Below are positions 11,184 through 19,981 of a stretch of 64,000 bases of DNA, piece after piece. Each line of letters starts with the position of its first letter. The first letter of the stretch is position 1. The notes under the pieces are model-generated. The model did not search any database, was not told where the DNA came from, and saw only the letters and a list, made by a program, of their open reading frames with translations. This DNA comes from Amycolatopsis nalaikhensis (GTDB lineage: Bacteria; Actinomycetota; Actinomycetes; Mycobacteriales; Pseudonocardiaceae), in contig NZ_CP127173.1 of the NCBI RefSeq assembly GCF_030264295.1, positions 7,757,501-7,821,500 on the forward strand. Reading direction: 5' to 3'. The position numbers were made by a program, and so were the translations under genes.

Positions 11184-12590
11184 CTACTCGGCGGCGCCCG
11201 TCAGCAGCGTCTGGTACCAGGCGTCGTACGGGTGGTTCGTCGCCGGGTAGTTCGCCAAGGGCGTCGTGGCTTCGCTCGCCGAGTCGAAGTCCCAGCCGCG
11301 GACCAGCTTGCCCGCCTGGCGGGCCGAGGTGATGAACGCCGACTCGGTCGCCGGGGCGCCGTAGAACAACGCGCCTTGCTGCAGTTCCGCGCTGTCGCCC
11401 TTCTGGAACTCGTCGAACGCGACCTGCCGATAGCGGATCCGGTCACCGGCGACGCGGTCGGTGTCGACGCGCAGGGTCTGCGCCGGGGTCGGGCCGTCCG
11501 CGCCCGTCCACACGCGGACGCGGGCGGTGCCGCTGGTGGCCGTCGCCTTGGCGAACCGCGGGTCCGACGTCTTGGCGTTGCCGGTCCACGAGACCGTCGT
11601 GCCCGACAGGACGCCGTCCCAGTCCCAGTTCTGGCTGCTGCTCTGGCTCCGGTGGATCTCGCGCAGGCGCGTCCCGGCCGGGTCGGTGAAGGCGACGGTC
11701 GGCAGCACGCCGTTGTCGTACTGGTGGCTGGCCTGCCAGGTGATCTCGCCGTCCGCGCCGAGCTTGCCGACGTGGTACCAGAGCGTCGTGGCGCTCTGCG
11801 ACTGGTGGACTTCGACGAGGTCACCGTTGTCGTTGAGGGCGACGGCGGGAGTCTGGCCGCTGTCGTACTTCCCGTGCCGCAGCCAGGTGACCCGCCCGTC
11901 GGCGCCGTAGGTCCCGGTCCAGTACCAGAGGGCGCCTGCCCCGGAGTCGTGCACCTCGACGACCTGCCCGCGGCCGTTCAGCGTGACGGCCGGGTGGTAG
12001 CCGACGTCCCGCTTGTACTCGGCGCGGCTCTTGCCGTCGCCGGACAGCAGTGGCAGCACGCGCCCGCGCAGCGCGTCGACGGACGGCTGACCGGCCGGGT
12101 AGTCCTTCGCCCGTAGCAGGCGGCCGCCGAACACCGACTCCAGTTCCTGGTTCACCGCCGTCAGGTTGCCCGCGGCGTAGGACGGGTTGTCGGTCAGGTC
12201 GTCCTTGAGGTCGAGCATCACCACGATCGGCGCGGCGGCCGGGTGGGCGGCCGACCAGGTGTTCACCGTGGTCAGCCAGTCGCGGAGGTTGTTCGACGCG
12301 GGGTTGCCGCCGCTGTGGTCCACGGCGTCGCCGGGCGAGTCGTGGCCGACGGCGTAGTCGTGGGTCGTCGCGTAGCCGTTGTCGTGGACGTCGAACTCGA
12401 GGAAGCGGATGCCGTGGTCGAGCTGGTGGGTCAGCGAGCTCTTGGCGCCGTCGACGTCGCCGGAGTAGCTGTTGTGCGTGGCCCGGAACACCGACTCGGT
12501 GAACGGCGGGCTCGCGGCGTGGGCGGTGGCCGGGGTCAGGACCGCGGCGGTCACGAGAGCGGAGACGGCCAGCGCGGGCAAGCGGGTCAT
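11184..12590 (-). CDS. Secreted PI-PLC X-domain protein with an inserted repeat domain
   Basis: The 468-residue precursor has a signal peptide (about 1-27, ending AHAAS). The phospholipase C-like barrel begins with FRATHNSYSG (catalytic His) and continues with LEFDVHDNG and a second His in HDYAVGHD. From about residue 195 to 345 it carries three roughly 50-residue repeats of the form EVH-SQ...LWY..G..G.DG.ITW...YD.G..P.VAL, a lectin- or propeller-like module. Barrel-like sequence then resumes (GKLVRGWDFD and the C-terminus), so the repeats appear inserted within the catalytic fold. The start ATG at 12590 has TGAGGA eight bases upstream and gives a clean signal peptide; longer in-frame starts do not. 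Likely cleaves phosphoinositide or related lipids outside the cell. Confidence 0.88.
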   Translation of the reverse strand: MTRLPALAVSALVTAAVLTPATAHAASPPFTESVFRATHNSYSGDVDGAKSSLTHQLDHGIRFLEFDVHDNGYATTHDYAVGHDSPGDAVDHSGGNPASNNLRDWLTTVNTWSAAHPAAAPIVVMLDLKDDLTDNPSYAAGNLTAVNQELESVFGGRLLRAKDYPAGQPSVDALRGRVLPLLSGDGKSRAEYKRDVGYHPAVTLNGRGQVVEVHDSGAGALWYWTGTYGADGRVTWLRHGKYDSGQTPAVALNDNGDLVEVHQSQSATTLWYHVGKLGADGEITWQASHQYDNGVLPTVAFTDPAGTRLREIHRSQSSSQNWDWDGVLSGTTVSWTGNAKTSDPRFAKATATSGTARVRVWTGADGPTPAQTLRVDTDRVAGDRIRYRQVAFDEFQKGDSAELQQGALFYGAPATESAFITSARQAGKLVRGWDFDSASEATTPLANYPATNHPYDAWYQTLLTGAAE

Positions 12591-12881
12591 CCTCGAAGTC
12601 CTCACGTCGGGGATCGGGCGCCCCATCTTGGCCGTCCGCCGGCTGCGCTGTCTCGAATTCCGGGTGAACAGCGCAAAAGAATCACCGGAAAAGCAATGAT
12701 CTCGACGTGTCCCGAATGGCCGGGAAATGCTCACGAAATCGAAGATCGGATACCGGGTATGTCCGGTTTGCCGAGCCGTTCGGCGATTCATGCCAAATCC
12801 TTGTGCGGATCCGGTACTTCGCGGGTCCCGCCGTCGTCATTATCCGGAGAACGGCTGTGCGCACGTGGGGAGGCAGTGGGT

Positions 12882-15455
12882 GTGGGGAACGACTGGCCGC
12901 TGGTCGGCCGCGAACAGGAACTGGCGTTCGCGCGCCGGGCGGTGGCCGACGCCGAGGTGTGCGGGCTGCTGCTGACCGGGCGCGCCGGGGCGGGCAAGAC
13001 CCGGCTGGCCAAGGTGCTGCTGGCCGAGCTGGCCGACGGCGGCGCGCGCACGCACTGGGTGCGCGCGATGTCGTCCGCCTCGACCATCCCGTTCGGCGCC
13101 TTCGCGCACCTGCTGCCCGGCAGCGCCGACGGCACGGCGGATCGCGCGCACCGGCTCAACCAGGTCGCCGGTCACCTCACGCGCGGGGCCGAAGGGCGGC
13201 GGCTGGTGCTGTGCGTCGACGACGCGCACCTGCTCGACGACCTGTCCGCGACGCTGGTGCACCAGCTCGCCGCGACCGCGTCGGCGTTCGTGGTGGTGAT
13301 CGCGCCGCACGGGGTGAGCGTGCCCGACCCGGTGTTCGCGATGTGGAAGGACCGCGTCGCCGAACGGCTGGACGTTCCCGAGCTCACCCGGCCGCAGACC
13401 ATCGAGCTGATCACCGCGGCGCTCGGCGGGCGGCTCGACGACGGCGCCGAGCACCGGCTGTGGCACCTGACCCTCGGGAACCCGCTGTTCCTGCGCGAAC
13501 TCGTGCAGGGCGGGCTCGACAGCGGCGCGTTGTCGGCGAACGACGGCGTGTGGCGGTGGAGTGGCGCGCTGAGCGCGACGCCGCGGCTGGTCGAGCTGAT
13601 CGAGACCCGCACCGACCGCGTCGACGCCGACGAGCGGCGGCTGCTGGAGCTGCTGGCCTTCGGGGAGCCGCTGGGCAGCGAACCGCTGGTGCGGCTCGGG
13701 GCGGCGCGCGTCCTCGCGTCGACCGAGCAGGCCGGGCTGGTCGTCTCCGAACGCACCGGGCGGCGGCTGAACGTCCGGCTCGCGCACCCGCTCTACGCCG
13801 AGGTGATCCGGCGCCGGACGTCGCCGCTGCGCCAGCGCGACACCTACCGGATCCTCACCCAGACCCTGGACCTGACCGGCGCGCGGCGCGCCGAGGACAA
13901 GCCCCGGCTGGTGCGCTGGCGGCTGGCCGCCGGGCTGCCGACCGACCCGCAGCTCGTCCGGACCGCGGCGGAAACGGTGCTGCGCAAGGACTTCCCGCAG
14001 GCCGAGCAGCTGGCGGCGGAGGCCGTCCGGCTGGGTGGCGGGTTCGGCGCGAAGTTCCTGCTCGCCCAGGTGCGGATCGCCGGCGGCCGCCACGCCGACG
14101 CCGACGCGCTGCTGGCCGAGCTGGCGGGGGAGACGGTCTCGGACGCGCAGCACGCGCGCGTCGCGGCGACCCGGGCCCTCACCCTGGCGTTCGGCTTGAA
14201 CCGCGTCGAGGAGGCCGAAGCGGTGCTGGACACCGCGGAGACGGCGGTGTCGGGCCCGGCCGACGACCTGGTGACCGCCCGCGCGGCGCTGCGCGCGGCG
14301 GCCGGTGAGTGCGGCGAGGCGCTCGCCCTGATCGGGCCAGTGCTGGACCGCAACCGCCGCGGCGACGCGCTGCGGCTCGCGGCGCTGGCGGTCACGGCCG
14401 GGGCGCTGGCCGAGTCCGGGCGGACCGAGGCGTGCCTCGGCGTCGTCGAGGAGGGACTCGGCATCGCGGCGCGGATCACCGACGCTTCGGCGCCGGGGGC
14501 GCGAGTCCGGCTGGAGCACGCCCGGGTCGTCGCGCTGTGCCGGGCGGGACGGCTCGAGGAGGCGGAGGACCACGCGGGCGACGACTACCGGGAGGCGGTC
14601 GGCGACCGCTGGGGCCCGGCGCTGGCCGGCGCGTCGGCGTCGCTGGGCACGGTCGCGCTGGCGTACGGCAACATCCGCGGCGCGGTCCGCTGGCTGCGGG
14701 AGGCGCTCGCGGTGGAAGGGCACGACCGCCCGAACGAGTTCCGGCCCGCGATCGCGGCGACGTTGGCGAGGGCGACGGCGATGAGCGGACGCCCCGCGGA
14801 GCCGGTCGGCGACTGGGACGCGGCCTGGGTGGCGGCGGCCAGTGGCGAGCTGACCCGGGCGGCCGACCTCGCGGCAGCCGCGGCCTCGGCGGCCGAAGCC
14901 GCGGGCCGGTCGGCGGTGGCGGCCGAGATCCGCCACGACCTGGTCCGGTTCGGCGTCCCGGCGGAACCTCCGCCATCGCCGGGTGGGCTGCTGTCGTCGT
15001 TGTACGTCGAGCACGCGCGCGCGTTGGCGGCGGGGGACGCGGCGGGCCTGGACGCCGTCGCTCGTTCGTTCGCCGACTCGGGTGCGCGCTTGCTGGCCGC
15101 GGAGGCCGCGGCGCAGGCGTCGCGGGCCTACCGGGCGGCGGGGAAGCTGGGCAGCGCGGTCGGCGCGGCGCAGCGGGCCCAGGCGTGGCTGGTGTCCTGT
15201 GAGGACGCGGCGACGCCGGCGTTGGCGTTGCTGGACACGCCACTGGACTTGACGGTGCGCGAGCTGGAGATCGCCCGCTTGGTGGCGACGGGCTTGACGA
15301 GCCGTGCGGTCGCCGACCGGCTCGTGGTGTCGGTGCGGACGGTCGACAACGTGCTGCACGGGGTCTACGCGAAGCTGGGTATTTCGGGGCGCCGTGAACT
15401 GGCGTCGGTGGTGGGGCAGCCGGAGCCGGGGAGTAGCCCGGACGAGGGGCCATAG
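12882..15455 (+). CDS. LuxR-family (LAL-type) transcriptional regulator with N-terminal ATPase domain
   Basis: The 857-residue protein has a Walker A (TGRAGAGKTR, about 32-41) just after an LVGREQEL box and a Walker B (LVLCVDDAHLL). A long alpha-helical, alanine-rich TPR-like middle follows, and a C-terminal LuxR HTH (LTVRELEIARLVATGLTSRA, about 790-850). This is the LAL/MalT architecture: large signal-responsive activators. Start GTG 12882 is chosen because GGGGAGG (12867-12873) sits eight bases upstream; GTG 12876 would be too close. It is divergent from the PLC gene and lies 129 bp upstream of the repeat-protein operon on the same strand, so it is the obvious candidate activator of that operon. 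Confidence 0.92.
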   Translation: MGNDWPLVGREQELAFARRAVADAEVCGLLLTGRAGAGKTRLAKVLLAELADGGARTHWVRAMSSASTIPFGAFAHLLPGSADGTADRAHRLNQVAGHLTRGAEGRRLVLCVDDAHLLDDLSATLVHQLAATASAFVVVIAPHGVSVPDPVFAMWKDRVAERLDVPELTRPQTIELITAALGGRLDDGAEHRLWHLTLGNPLFLRELVQGGLDSGALSANDGVWRWSGALSATPRLVELIETRTDRVDADERRLLELLAFGEPLGSEPLVRLGAARVLASTEQAGLVVSERTGRRLNVRLAHPLYAEVIRRRTSPLRQRDTYRILTQTLDLTGARRAEDKPRLVRWRLAAGLPTDPQLVRTAAETVLRKDFPQAEQLAAEAVRLGGGFGAKFLLAQVRIAGGRHADADALLAELAGETVSDAQHARVAATRALTLAFGLNRVEEAEAVLDTAETAVSGPADDLVTARAALRAAAGECGEALALIGPVLDRNRRGDALRLAALAVTAGALAESGRTEACLGVVEEGLGIAARITDASAPGARVRLEHARVVALCRAGRLEEAEDHAGDDYREAVGDRWGPALAGASASLGTVALAYGNIRGAVRWLREALAVEGHDRPNEFRPAIAATLARATAMSGRPAEPVGDWDAAWVAAASGELTRAADLAAAAASAAEAAGRSAVAAEIRHDLVRFGVPAEPPPSPGGLLSSLYVEHARALAAGDAAGLDAVARSFADSGARLLAAEAAAQASRAYRAAGKLGSAVGAAQRAQAWLVSCEDAATPALALLDTPLDLTVRELEIARLVATGLTSRAVADRLVVSVRTVDNVLHGVYAKLGISGRRELASVVGQPEPGSSPDEGP

Positions 15456-15485
15456 GTAGATCACGACGGCGCGGGCGGGAAAGCC

Positions 15486-15501
15486 GAGTAGGCCGCTACT
15501 C
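15486..15501. promoter_or_regulatory. Candidate operator upstream of the repeat-dynamin-Hsp70 operon
   Basis: GAGTAG (15486-15491) and CTACTC (15496-15501) form a 6-bp inverted repeat around GCCG, 84 bp upstream of the repeat-protein start. The symmetry and spacing suit a dimeric LuxR-type HTH. The adjacent LAL regulator is the natural candidate. Functional assignment is inference. Confidence 0.35.
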
Positions 15502-15584
15502 ATGACTGTCGGCTCGGGTGGCCGAAGACTGGATGACAACGGAGGGGCAAGGGCTTCACCGATCCGAAGGTCAGGAGTGCAGGG

Positions 15585-16649
15585 ATGACGACTTCATCGG
15601 GCGACGTCTTCCAGAACGAACAGGGTTCTGGCGGCGGCAACCAGTTCAACGAGCAGGCGTCGACGGGTGGTTCGGGGAACATCTTCCAGAACCAGCAGGG
15701 CTCGGGTGGCTCGGGTGGGAACCAGTTCAACGAGCAGGCCGCCACCGGCGGCTCGGGGAACATCTTCCAGAACGAGCAGGGTGCCGGGGGCGCGGGCGGC
15801 AACCAGTTCAACGAGCAGGCGTCCACGGGCGGCCGCGGCGGCGACATCTTCCAGAACGAGCAGGGCGCGGGCCGCGGCGGCAACCAGTTCAACGAACAAG
15901 CCTCGGCGGGCCACCACGGCGACGTGTTCCAGAACGAGCAGGGTTCGGGTGGTTCCGGCGGGAACCAGTTCAACGAGCAGGCTTCGACCGGTGTCCACGG
16001 TGGCGACATCTTCCAGAACCAGCAGGGTTCGGGTGGCTCGGGTGGGAACCAGTTCAACGAACAGGCGTCCACGGGCGGCCGCGGCGGTGACATTTTCCAG
16101 AACGAGCAGGGCTCGGGTGGTCACGGCGGCAATCAGTTCAACGAGCAGGCCTCCACGGGCGGCCACGGCAACATCTTCCAGAACGAGCAGGGCTCGGGTG
16201 GTCACGGTGGGAACCAGTTCAACGAGCAGGCCTCCACGGGTGGCCACGGGAGCATCTTCCAGAACGAGCAGGGCTCGGGTGGTCACGGTGGGAACCAGTT
16301 CAACGAGCAGGCCTCCACGGGCGGCCACGGCAACATCTTCCAGAACGAGCAGGGCTCGGGTGGTCACGGTGGGAACCAGTTCAACGAGCAGGCCTCCACG
16401 GGTGGCCACGGGAGCATCTTCCAGAACGAGCAGGGCTCGGGTGGTCACGGCGGGAACCAGTTCAACGAGCAGGCCTCCACGGGCGGCCACGGCAACATCT
16501 TCCAGAACGAGCAGGCTCACGGCCACGGCGGCAACCAGTTCAACGAGCAGGCGGCCACCGAGCACCACCACGAGCACGAGCACCACGACCACGGTCACCA
16601 CGTCGACCACCACCACGCCGACCACCACCACGACGTCGACCACTACTGA
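15585..16649 (+). CDS. N/Q-rich 12-repeat protein with His-rich tail (IniB position, possible amyloid-like protein)
   Basis: The 354-residue protein has almost no sequence outside 12 tandem repeats of about 27 residues. Each repeat has two strands, (D/N/S)(I/V)FQN(E/Q)Q-G-S/A-G and NQFNEQA-S/A-T, separated by Gly-rich turns. The tail (about 325-354) is His/Asp/Glu-rich (HHHEHEHHDHGHH) and looks metal-binding. There is no signal peptide or membrane segment. Regular Asn/Gln ladders alternating with Phe/Ile and Gly turns recall curli-type and other beta-solenoid amyloid repeats, an analogy rather than homology. ATG 15585 has AGGAG at 15573-15577. It is the first gene of an operon with dynamin and Hsp70 genes, the place occupied by Gly-rich IniB in mycobacteria. 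Not recognised beyond that. Confidence 0.85.
   Translation: MTTSSGDVFQNEQGSGGGNQFNEQASTGGSGNIFQNQQGSGGSGGNQFNEQAATGGSGNIFQNEQGAGGAGGNQFNEQASTGGRGGDIFQNEQGAGRGGNQFNEQASAGHHGDVFQNEQGSGGSGGNQFNEQASTGVHGGDIFQNQQGSGGSGGNQFNEQASTGGRGGDIFQNEQGSGGHGGNQFNEQASTGGHGNIFQNEQGSGGHGGNQFNEQASTGGHGSIFQNEQGSGGHGGNQFNEQASTGGHGNIFQNEQGSGGHGGNQFNEQASTGGHGSIFQNEQGSGGHGGNQFNEQASTGGHGNIFQNEQAHGHGGNQFNEQAATEHHHEHEHHDHGHHVDHHHADHHHDVDHY
16167..16490 (+). repeat. Near-identical 81-bp coding repeats arranged as two 162-bp units
   Basis: Repeats 8-11 of the N/Q-rich protein (16167-16247, 16248-16328, 16329-16409, 16410-16490) are almost identical in DNA. They alternate GGCAAC and GGGAGC at the first two codons, so the true recent unit is 162 bp. 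This indicates recent duplication or gene conversion within the gene and predicts length variation among strains. Confidence 0.8.
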
Positions 16650-16675
16650 GGCGGCGTAAGCACCGAGGAGCGGTC

Positions 16676-19600
16676 ATGCAGGAGCCGAGCGGCGGGGGGC
16701 GCATCGCCCTCGACACTCTCGATCTCGCCGTCAAGGGGGCGAAGGCCTACGGGCGGGACGATCTCGTCCAGCGCCTCACCGACGCCCGGCGCCTGCTGTC
16801 GGAACCGGACGTCACCGTCTACGTCGTCGGGGAGTTCAAGCAGGGCAAGAGTTCTCTCATCAACGCACTGCTGACCGCCAAGATCTGCCCGGTCGATGAC
16901 GACATCGCGACCGCGGTGCCGACCGTCGTCCGCTACGCGCCGGAGTCCGGGGCTCTGGCGACCTACGAACCGGCCGACCCGTCGTCGCCGCCGTGGACCG
17001 AGCGGATCTCCCTCGACGACCTGCCCGCCCACGTCAGCGAGGCCGGGAACCCGGGGAACGTCCGGAAGCTCCGGTCGGTCACCGCGTCGATCAGCCGCCA
17101 GCTGCTCTCCGGCGGGCTCGTGCTGGTCGACACCCCCGGGGTCGGCGGGCTCGGCTCGCTGCACAACGCCGTCACCGTCAGCTCGCTGCCGCGGGCGCAC
17201 GCCGTCCTCTTCCTCTCCGACGCCTCCCAGGAACTCACCGGCGCCGAGCTGCGGTTCCTCGGCACCGTCAAGGAACTGTGCCCGAGCGTCTTCTTCGTCC
17301 TCACCAAGATCGACCTCTACCCGCAGTGGCGGCGGATCCTCGAGCTCAACGCCGGCCACCTCGAGGCCCGCGGGATCACCATCGACACCGTCGCCGTGTC
17401 CTCCGAGCTGCGCACCGTCGCCGCCCGGTCGGCCGACCAGGAGATGAACGTCGAATCCGGCTTCCCGCAGCTGGTCAAGCGGCTGCAGGGCGTGGTCGGG
17501 GACGCCGAGCGGTCCGCGCTCAACGCCGTCGGCCTGCACGTCGGGTCCGCGGTCGGGCAGCTGCACGCGACCCTGCGCGCCCGCCGCACCGCGCTCGCCC
17601 ACCCCGAGCAGTCCGCGGCGCTCATCGCCGAACTCGGCCGGGTCAACGACCGCGTCGACGCGCTGCGCAGCCAGTCCGCCAAGTGGCAGCAGCTGCTGTT
17701 CGACGGCTTCGCCGACATTTCGTCCGATGTGGACTACGACTTGCGCGCCCGCTCCCGCGGCGTGCTGCATGAGGCCGAAGAGGCCATCGAGGACGGCGAT
17801 CCCGCCAAGAACTGGGCCGAGTTCGAGAAGTGGCTGCGGCAGCGGCTGGCGAACGAGACCCTCGAGAACTACACGACCTTCGTGAGGCAGGCGCGTGCGC
17901 TCGCCACGCGCGTCGCCGAGCACTTCGAGCTCGCCGAATCCCAGGCGGTCCTGCCGCGCGAGGTCCAGGCGCCCGTGCGGGTCGTCGAGGAGATCGCCAT
18001 CGACTCGTCGTTCACCGGCGTCAAGACCCGCGGCGCCACCGGGATGGCCGCGTTCCAGAAGGCCTACAGCGGGTTCCTGATGTTCTCCATGCTCACCAAG
18101 ATGGCCGCGCTGGCCATCCCGACCCCGTTCGGCGTCGCGGCCGGCCTGCTCATGGGCCGCTCCGGTTTCCTCGACGAACGCAAGCGGCAGCTGGAGAAGC
18201 GCCGCGGCCTGGCCAAGACCGCGGTCCGCCGGTTCGTCGACGAGTTCAACCTCCAGGTCGGCAAGGACTCCCGCGACGCCATGCGCACCGTCCAAAGAGA
18301 ACTCCGCGACGCCTACAGCGCCCGCGTCGAAGAACTCCAGCGCTCCCTGACCGAGGCATTGGCGAACGCGAAGAAAGCCGTCGTCGACGACGAGTCCGAA
18401 GCCGGTGAGCTCAAGCGGCTGGAGGCCGACATCGAAGCCCTCGAAGTGCTCGGCCGCCGGGCCGAGGAAGCTCACCACGCGCAGCGCGCCGAAGGCGGTG
18501 ACCCGATGACCCCGCTCCACGTCCAGGTCCGCGGGTTCGTCGCCCGCGCCTGCGCCGGGTACGCCGGCACGCCCGCCGAGCCCGCGCTGCGGCAGATCGC
18601 CGGACGGCTCGCCGAGCCGCTGCGCGTCGCGATCGCCGGCCGCGTCAAGGCCGGGAAGTCGACTCTGCTCAACGCCCTCGTCGGGCAGGAGCTGGCGGCG
18701 ACCGACGCGGGGGAGTGCACCCGCGTCGTCACCTGGTACCGCAACGGGCCGACGTACCGGATCACGCTGCACCCGGTCCGCGGCGTGCCGCGCCAGCTGC
18801 CGTTCGGCAGGCTCAGCGGCACGCTCGGCCTCGAGCTCGGCATGGCGCCCGGCGACGTCGACCGGCTCGTCGTCGACTGGCCGTCGCCCGCCCTGCGCGC
18901 GATGACGCTGATCGACACGCCCGGGCTGGGCTCGGCGCGGGCCGAGGTCTCCGGACGCACGGAGGCGGCGCTCGTGCCCGAAGGCGACGGCGTGGGCACC
19001 GCGGACGCCGTCGTGTACCTGATGCGGCACGTGCACGGCGACGACGTCCGGTTCCTCGACGCCTTCCACGACGACCCGGCGGGGCGGCGCCCGGTCAACA
19101 CCATCGGCGTGCTGTCCAAAGCGGACGAGGTCGGGCACGCCCGCACGGACGCGCTCGATTCGGCGGCGAAGATCGCCGACCGCTACGCCCGTGACTCCCG
19201 CGTCCGCGGCCTGTGCCAGACCGTCGTTCCGGTGGCCGGTTTGCTGGCCAGCTCCGCCGCGTCGTTGACGGAGTCCGAGTACCGCGCGTTCCGGCTGCTG
19301 GCCGCCGCCCCGGAAGCCGAGGTCGCGCGGCTGCTGACGTCGGCCGACCGGTTCGCGCGCGGCGAGTCCGAAGTGGACCTCCCGGCGGCCGGACGCGCCG
19401 AGTTGCTGGCGCGCTACGGCCTCTTCGGGGTCCGGCTGGCGACCGACCTGACGCGCGGCGGCCTGGTGACCGGCGCGCGGGCGTTGTCGGGTGAGCTGCT
19501 GGCCCGAAGCGGCCTGCACCGCCTGCGCTCGCTGCTGACGTCCCAGTTCGCCGCGCGCGCCGACGTGCTGAAGGCGCGCTCGGCCCTGCAGGCCGCGGAG

Positions 19601-19981
19601 CAGGTGCTGCGCGCCTACCCCGACCGCACCGGCGGGCTGCTGCACGAATGGGAGCGGATCGTCGCCGGGGCGCACGAGTTCGCCGAGATCCAGCTGATCG
19701 ACTCGATCCGGCTCGGCGTCGTCCTGTTCACCACCGACGAAGCCCGCGACGCCGAACGGCTGCTCGGCGCGGCCGGGGTGGACGTGCCGAGCCGGCTGGG
19801 CCTGCCCGCGGACGCGAGCCGCGCCGCGATCCGGCAGGCGCTCGGCGCGCAGCTGCTGAGGTGGCAGCGGCGCGCCGAGCACCCGGCGTCCCCGCGCGAC
19901 GTCCGCGACGCGGCCCGCGTCCTGGTGCGCACCTGCGAGGGAATCCTGCTCAGCGAAGCCAGGGCGGAGGTCCTGTCGTGA
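16676..19981 (+). CDS. Dynamin-family protein with two GTPase modules (IniA- plus IniC-like fusion)
   Basis: The 1101-residue protein has two complete dynamin-like GTPase modules. Module 1: G1 GEFKQGKSS (52-60), G3 LVDTPGVGG (about 150), G4 TKID (about 209). Module 2: G1 AGRVKAGKST (about 653-662), G3 LIDTPGLGS (about 745), G4-like LSKADE (about 812). A hydrophobic paddle-like stretch (about 463-490, FLMFSMLTKMAALAIP then GVAAGLLMG) follows module 1 and could insert into the membrane, as in bacterial dynamin-like proteins. Long helical regions surround it. The size equals mycobacterial IniA plus IniC, which are separate genes there. GAGGAG precedes the ATG, and the stop overlaps the next GTG by GTGA. 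Likely a GTP-driven membrane-remodelling or repair protein. Confidence 0.9.
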   Translation: MQEPSGGGRIALDTLDLAVKGAKAYGRDDLVQRLTDARRLLSEPDVTVYVVGEFKQGKSSLINALLTAKICPVDDDIATAVPTVVRYAPESGALATYEPADPSSPPWTERISLDDLPAHVSEAGNPGNVRKLRSVTASISRQLLSGGLVLVDTPGVGGLGSLHNAVTVSSLPRAHAVLFLSDASQELTGAELRFLGTVKELCPSVFFVLTKIDLYPQWRRILELNAGHLEARGITIDTVAVSSELRTVAARSADQEMNVESGFPQLVKRLQGVVGDAERSALNAVGLHVGSAVGQLHATLRARRTALAHPEQSAALIAELGRVNDRVDALRSQSAKWQQLLFDGFADISSDVDYDLRARSRGVLHEAEEAIEDGDPAKNWAEFEKWLRQRLANETLENYTTFVRQARALATRVAEHFELAESQAVLPREVQAPVRVVEEIAIDSSFTGVKTRGATGMAAFQKAYSGFLMFSMLTKMAALAIPTPFGVAAGLLMGRSGFLDERKRQLEKRRGLAKTAVRRFVDEFNLQVGKDSRDAMRTVQRELRDAYSARVEELQRSLTEALANAKKAVVDDESEAGELKRLEADIEALEVLGRRAEEAHHAQRAEGGDPMTPLHVQVRGFVARACAGYAGTPAEPALRQIAGRLAEPLRVAIAGRVKAGKSTLLNALVGQELAATDAGECTRVVTWYRNGPTYRITLHPVRGVPRQLPFGRLSGTLGLELGMAPGDVDRLVVDWPSPALRAMTLIDTPGLGSARAEVSGRTEAALVPEGDGVGTADAVVYLMRHVHGDDVRFLDAFHDDPAGRRPVNTIGVLSKADEVGHARTDALDSAAKIADRYARDSRVRGLCQTVVPVAGLLASSAASLTESEYRAFRLLAAAPEAEVARLLTSADRFARGESEVDLPAAGRAELLARYGLFGVRLATDLTRGGLVTGARALSGELLARSGLHRLRSLLTSQFAARADVLKARSALQAAEQVLRAYPDRTGGLLHEWERIVAGAHEFAEIQLIDSIRLGVVLFTTDEARDAERLLGAAGVDVPSRLGLPADASRAAIRQALGAQLLRWQRRAEHPASPRDVRDAARVLVRTCEGILLSEARAEVLS

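Noticed and set aside
15594..16643. Minus-strand Val/Leu-rich repeat ORF opposite the N/Q-rich gene
   Set aside because: Its repeats merely mirror the coding repeats; the plus strand has the ribosome site and operon context.
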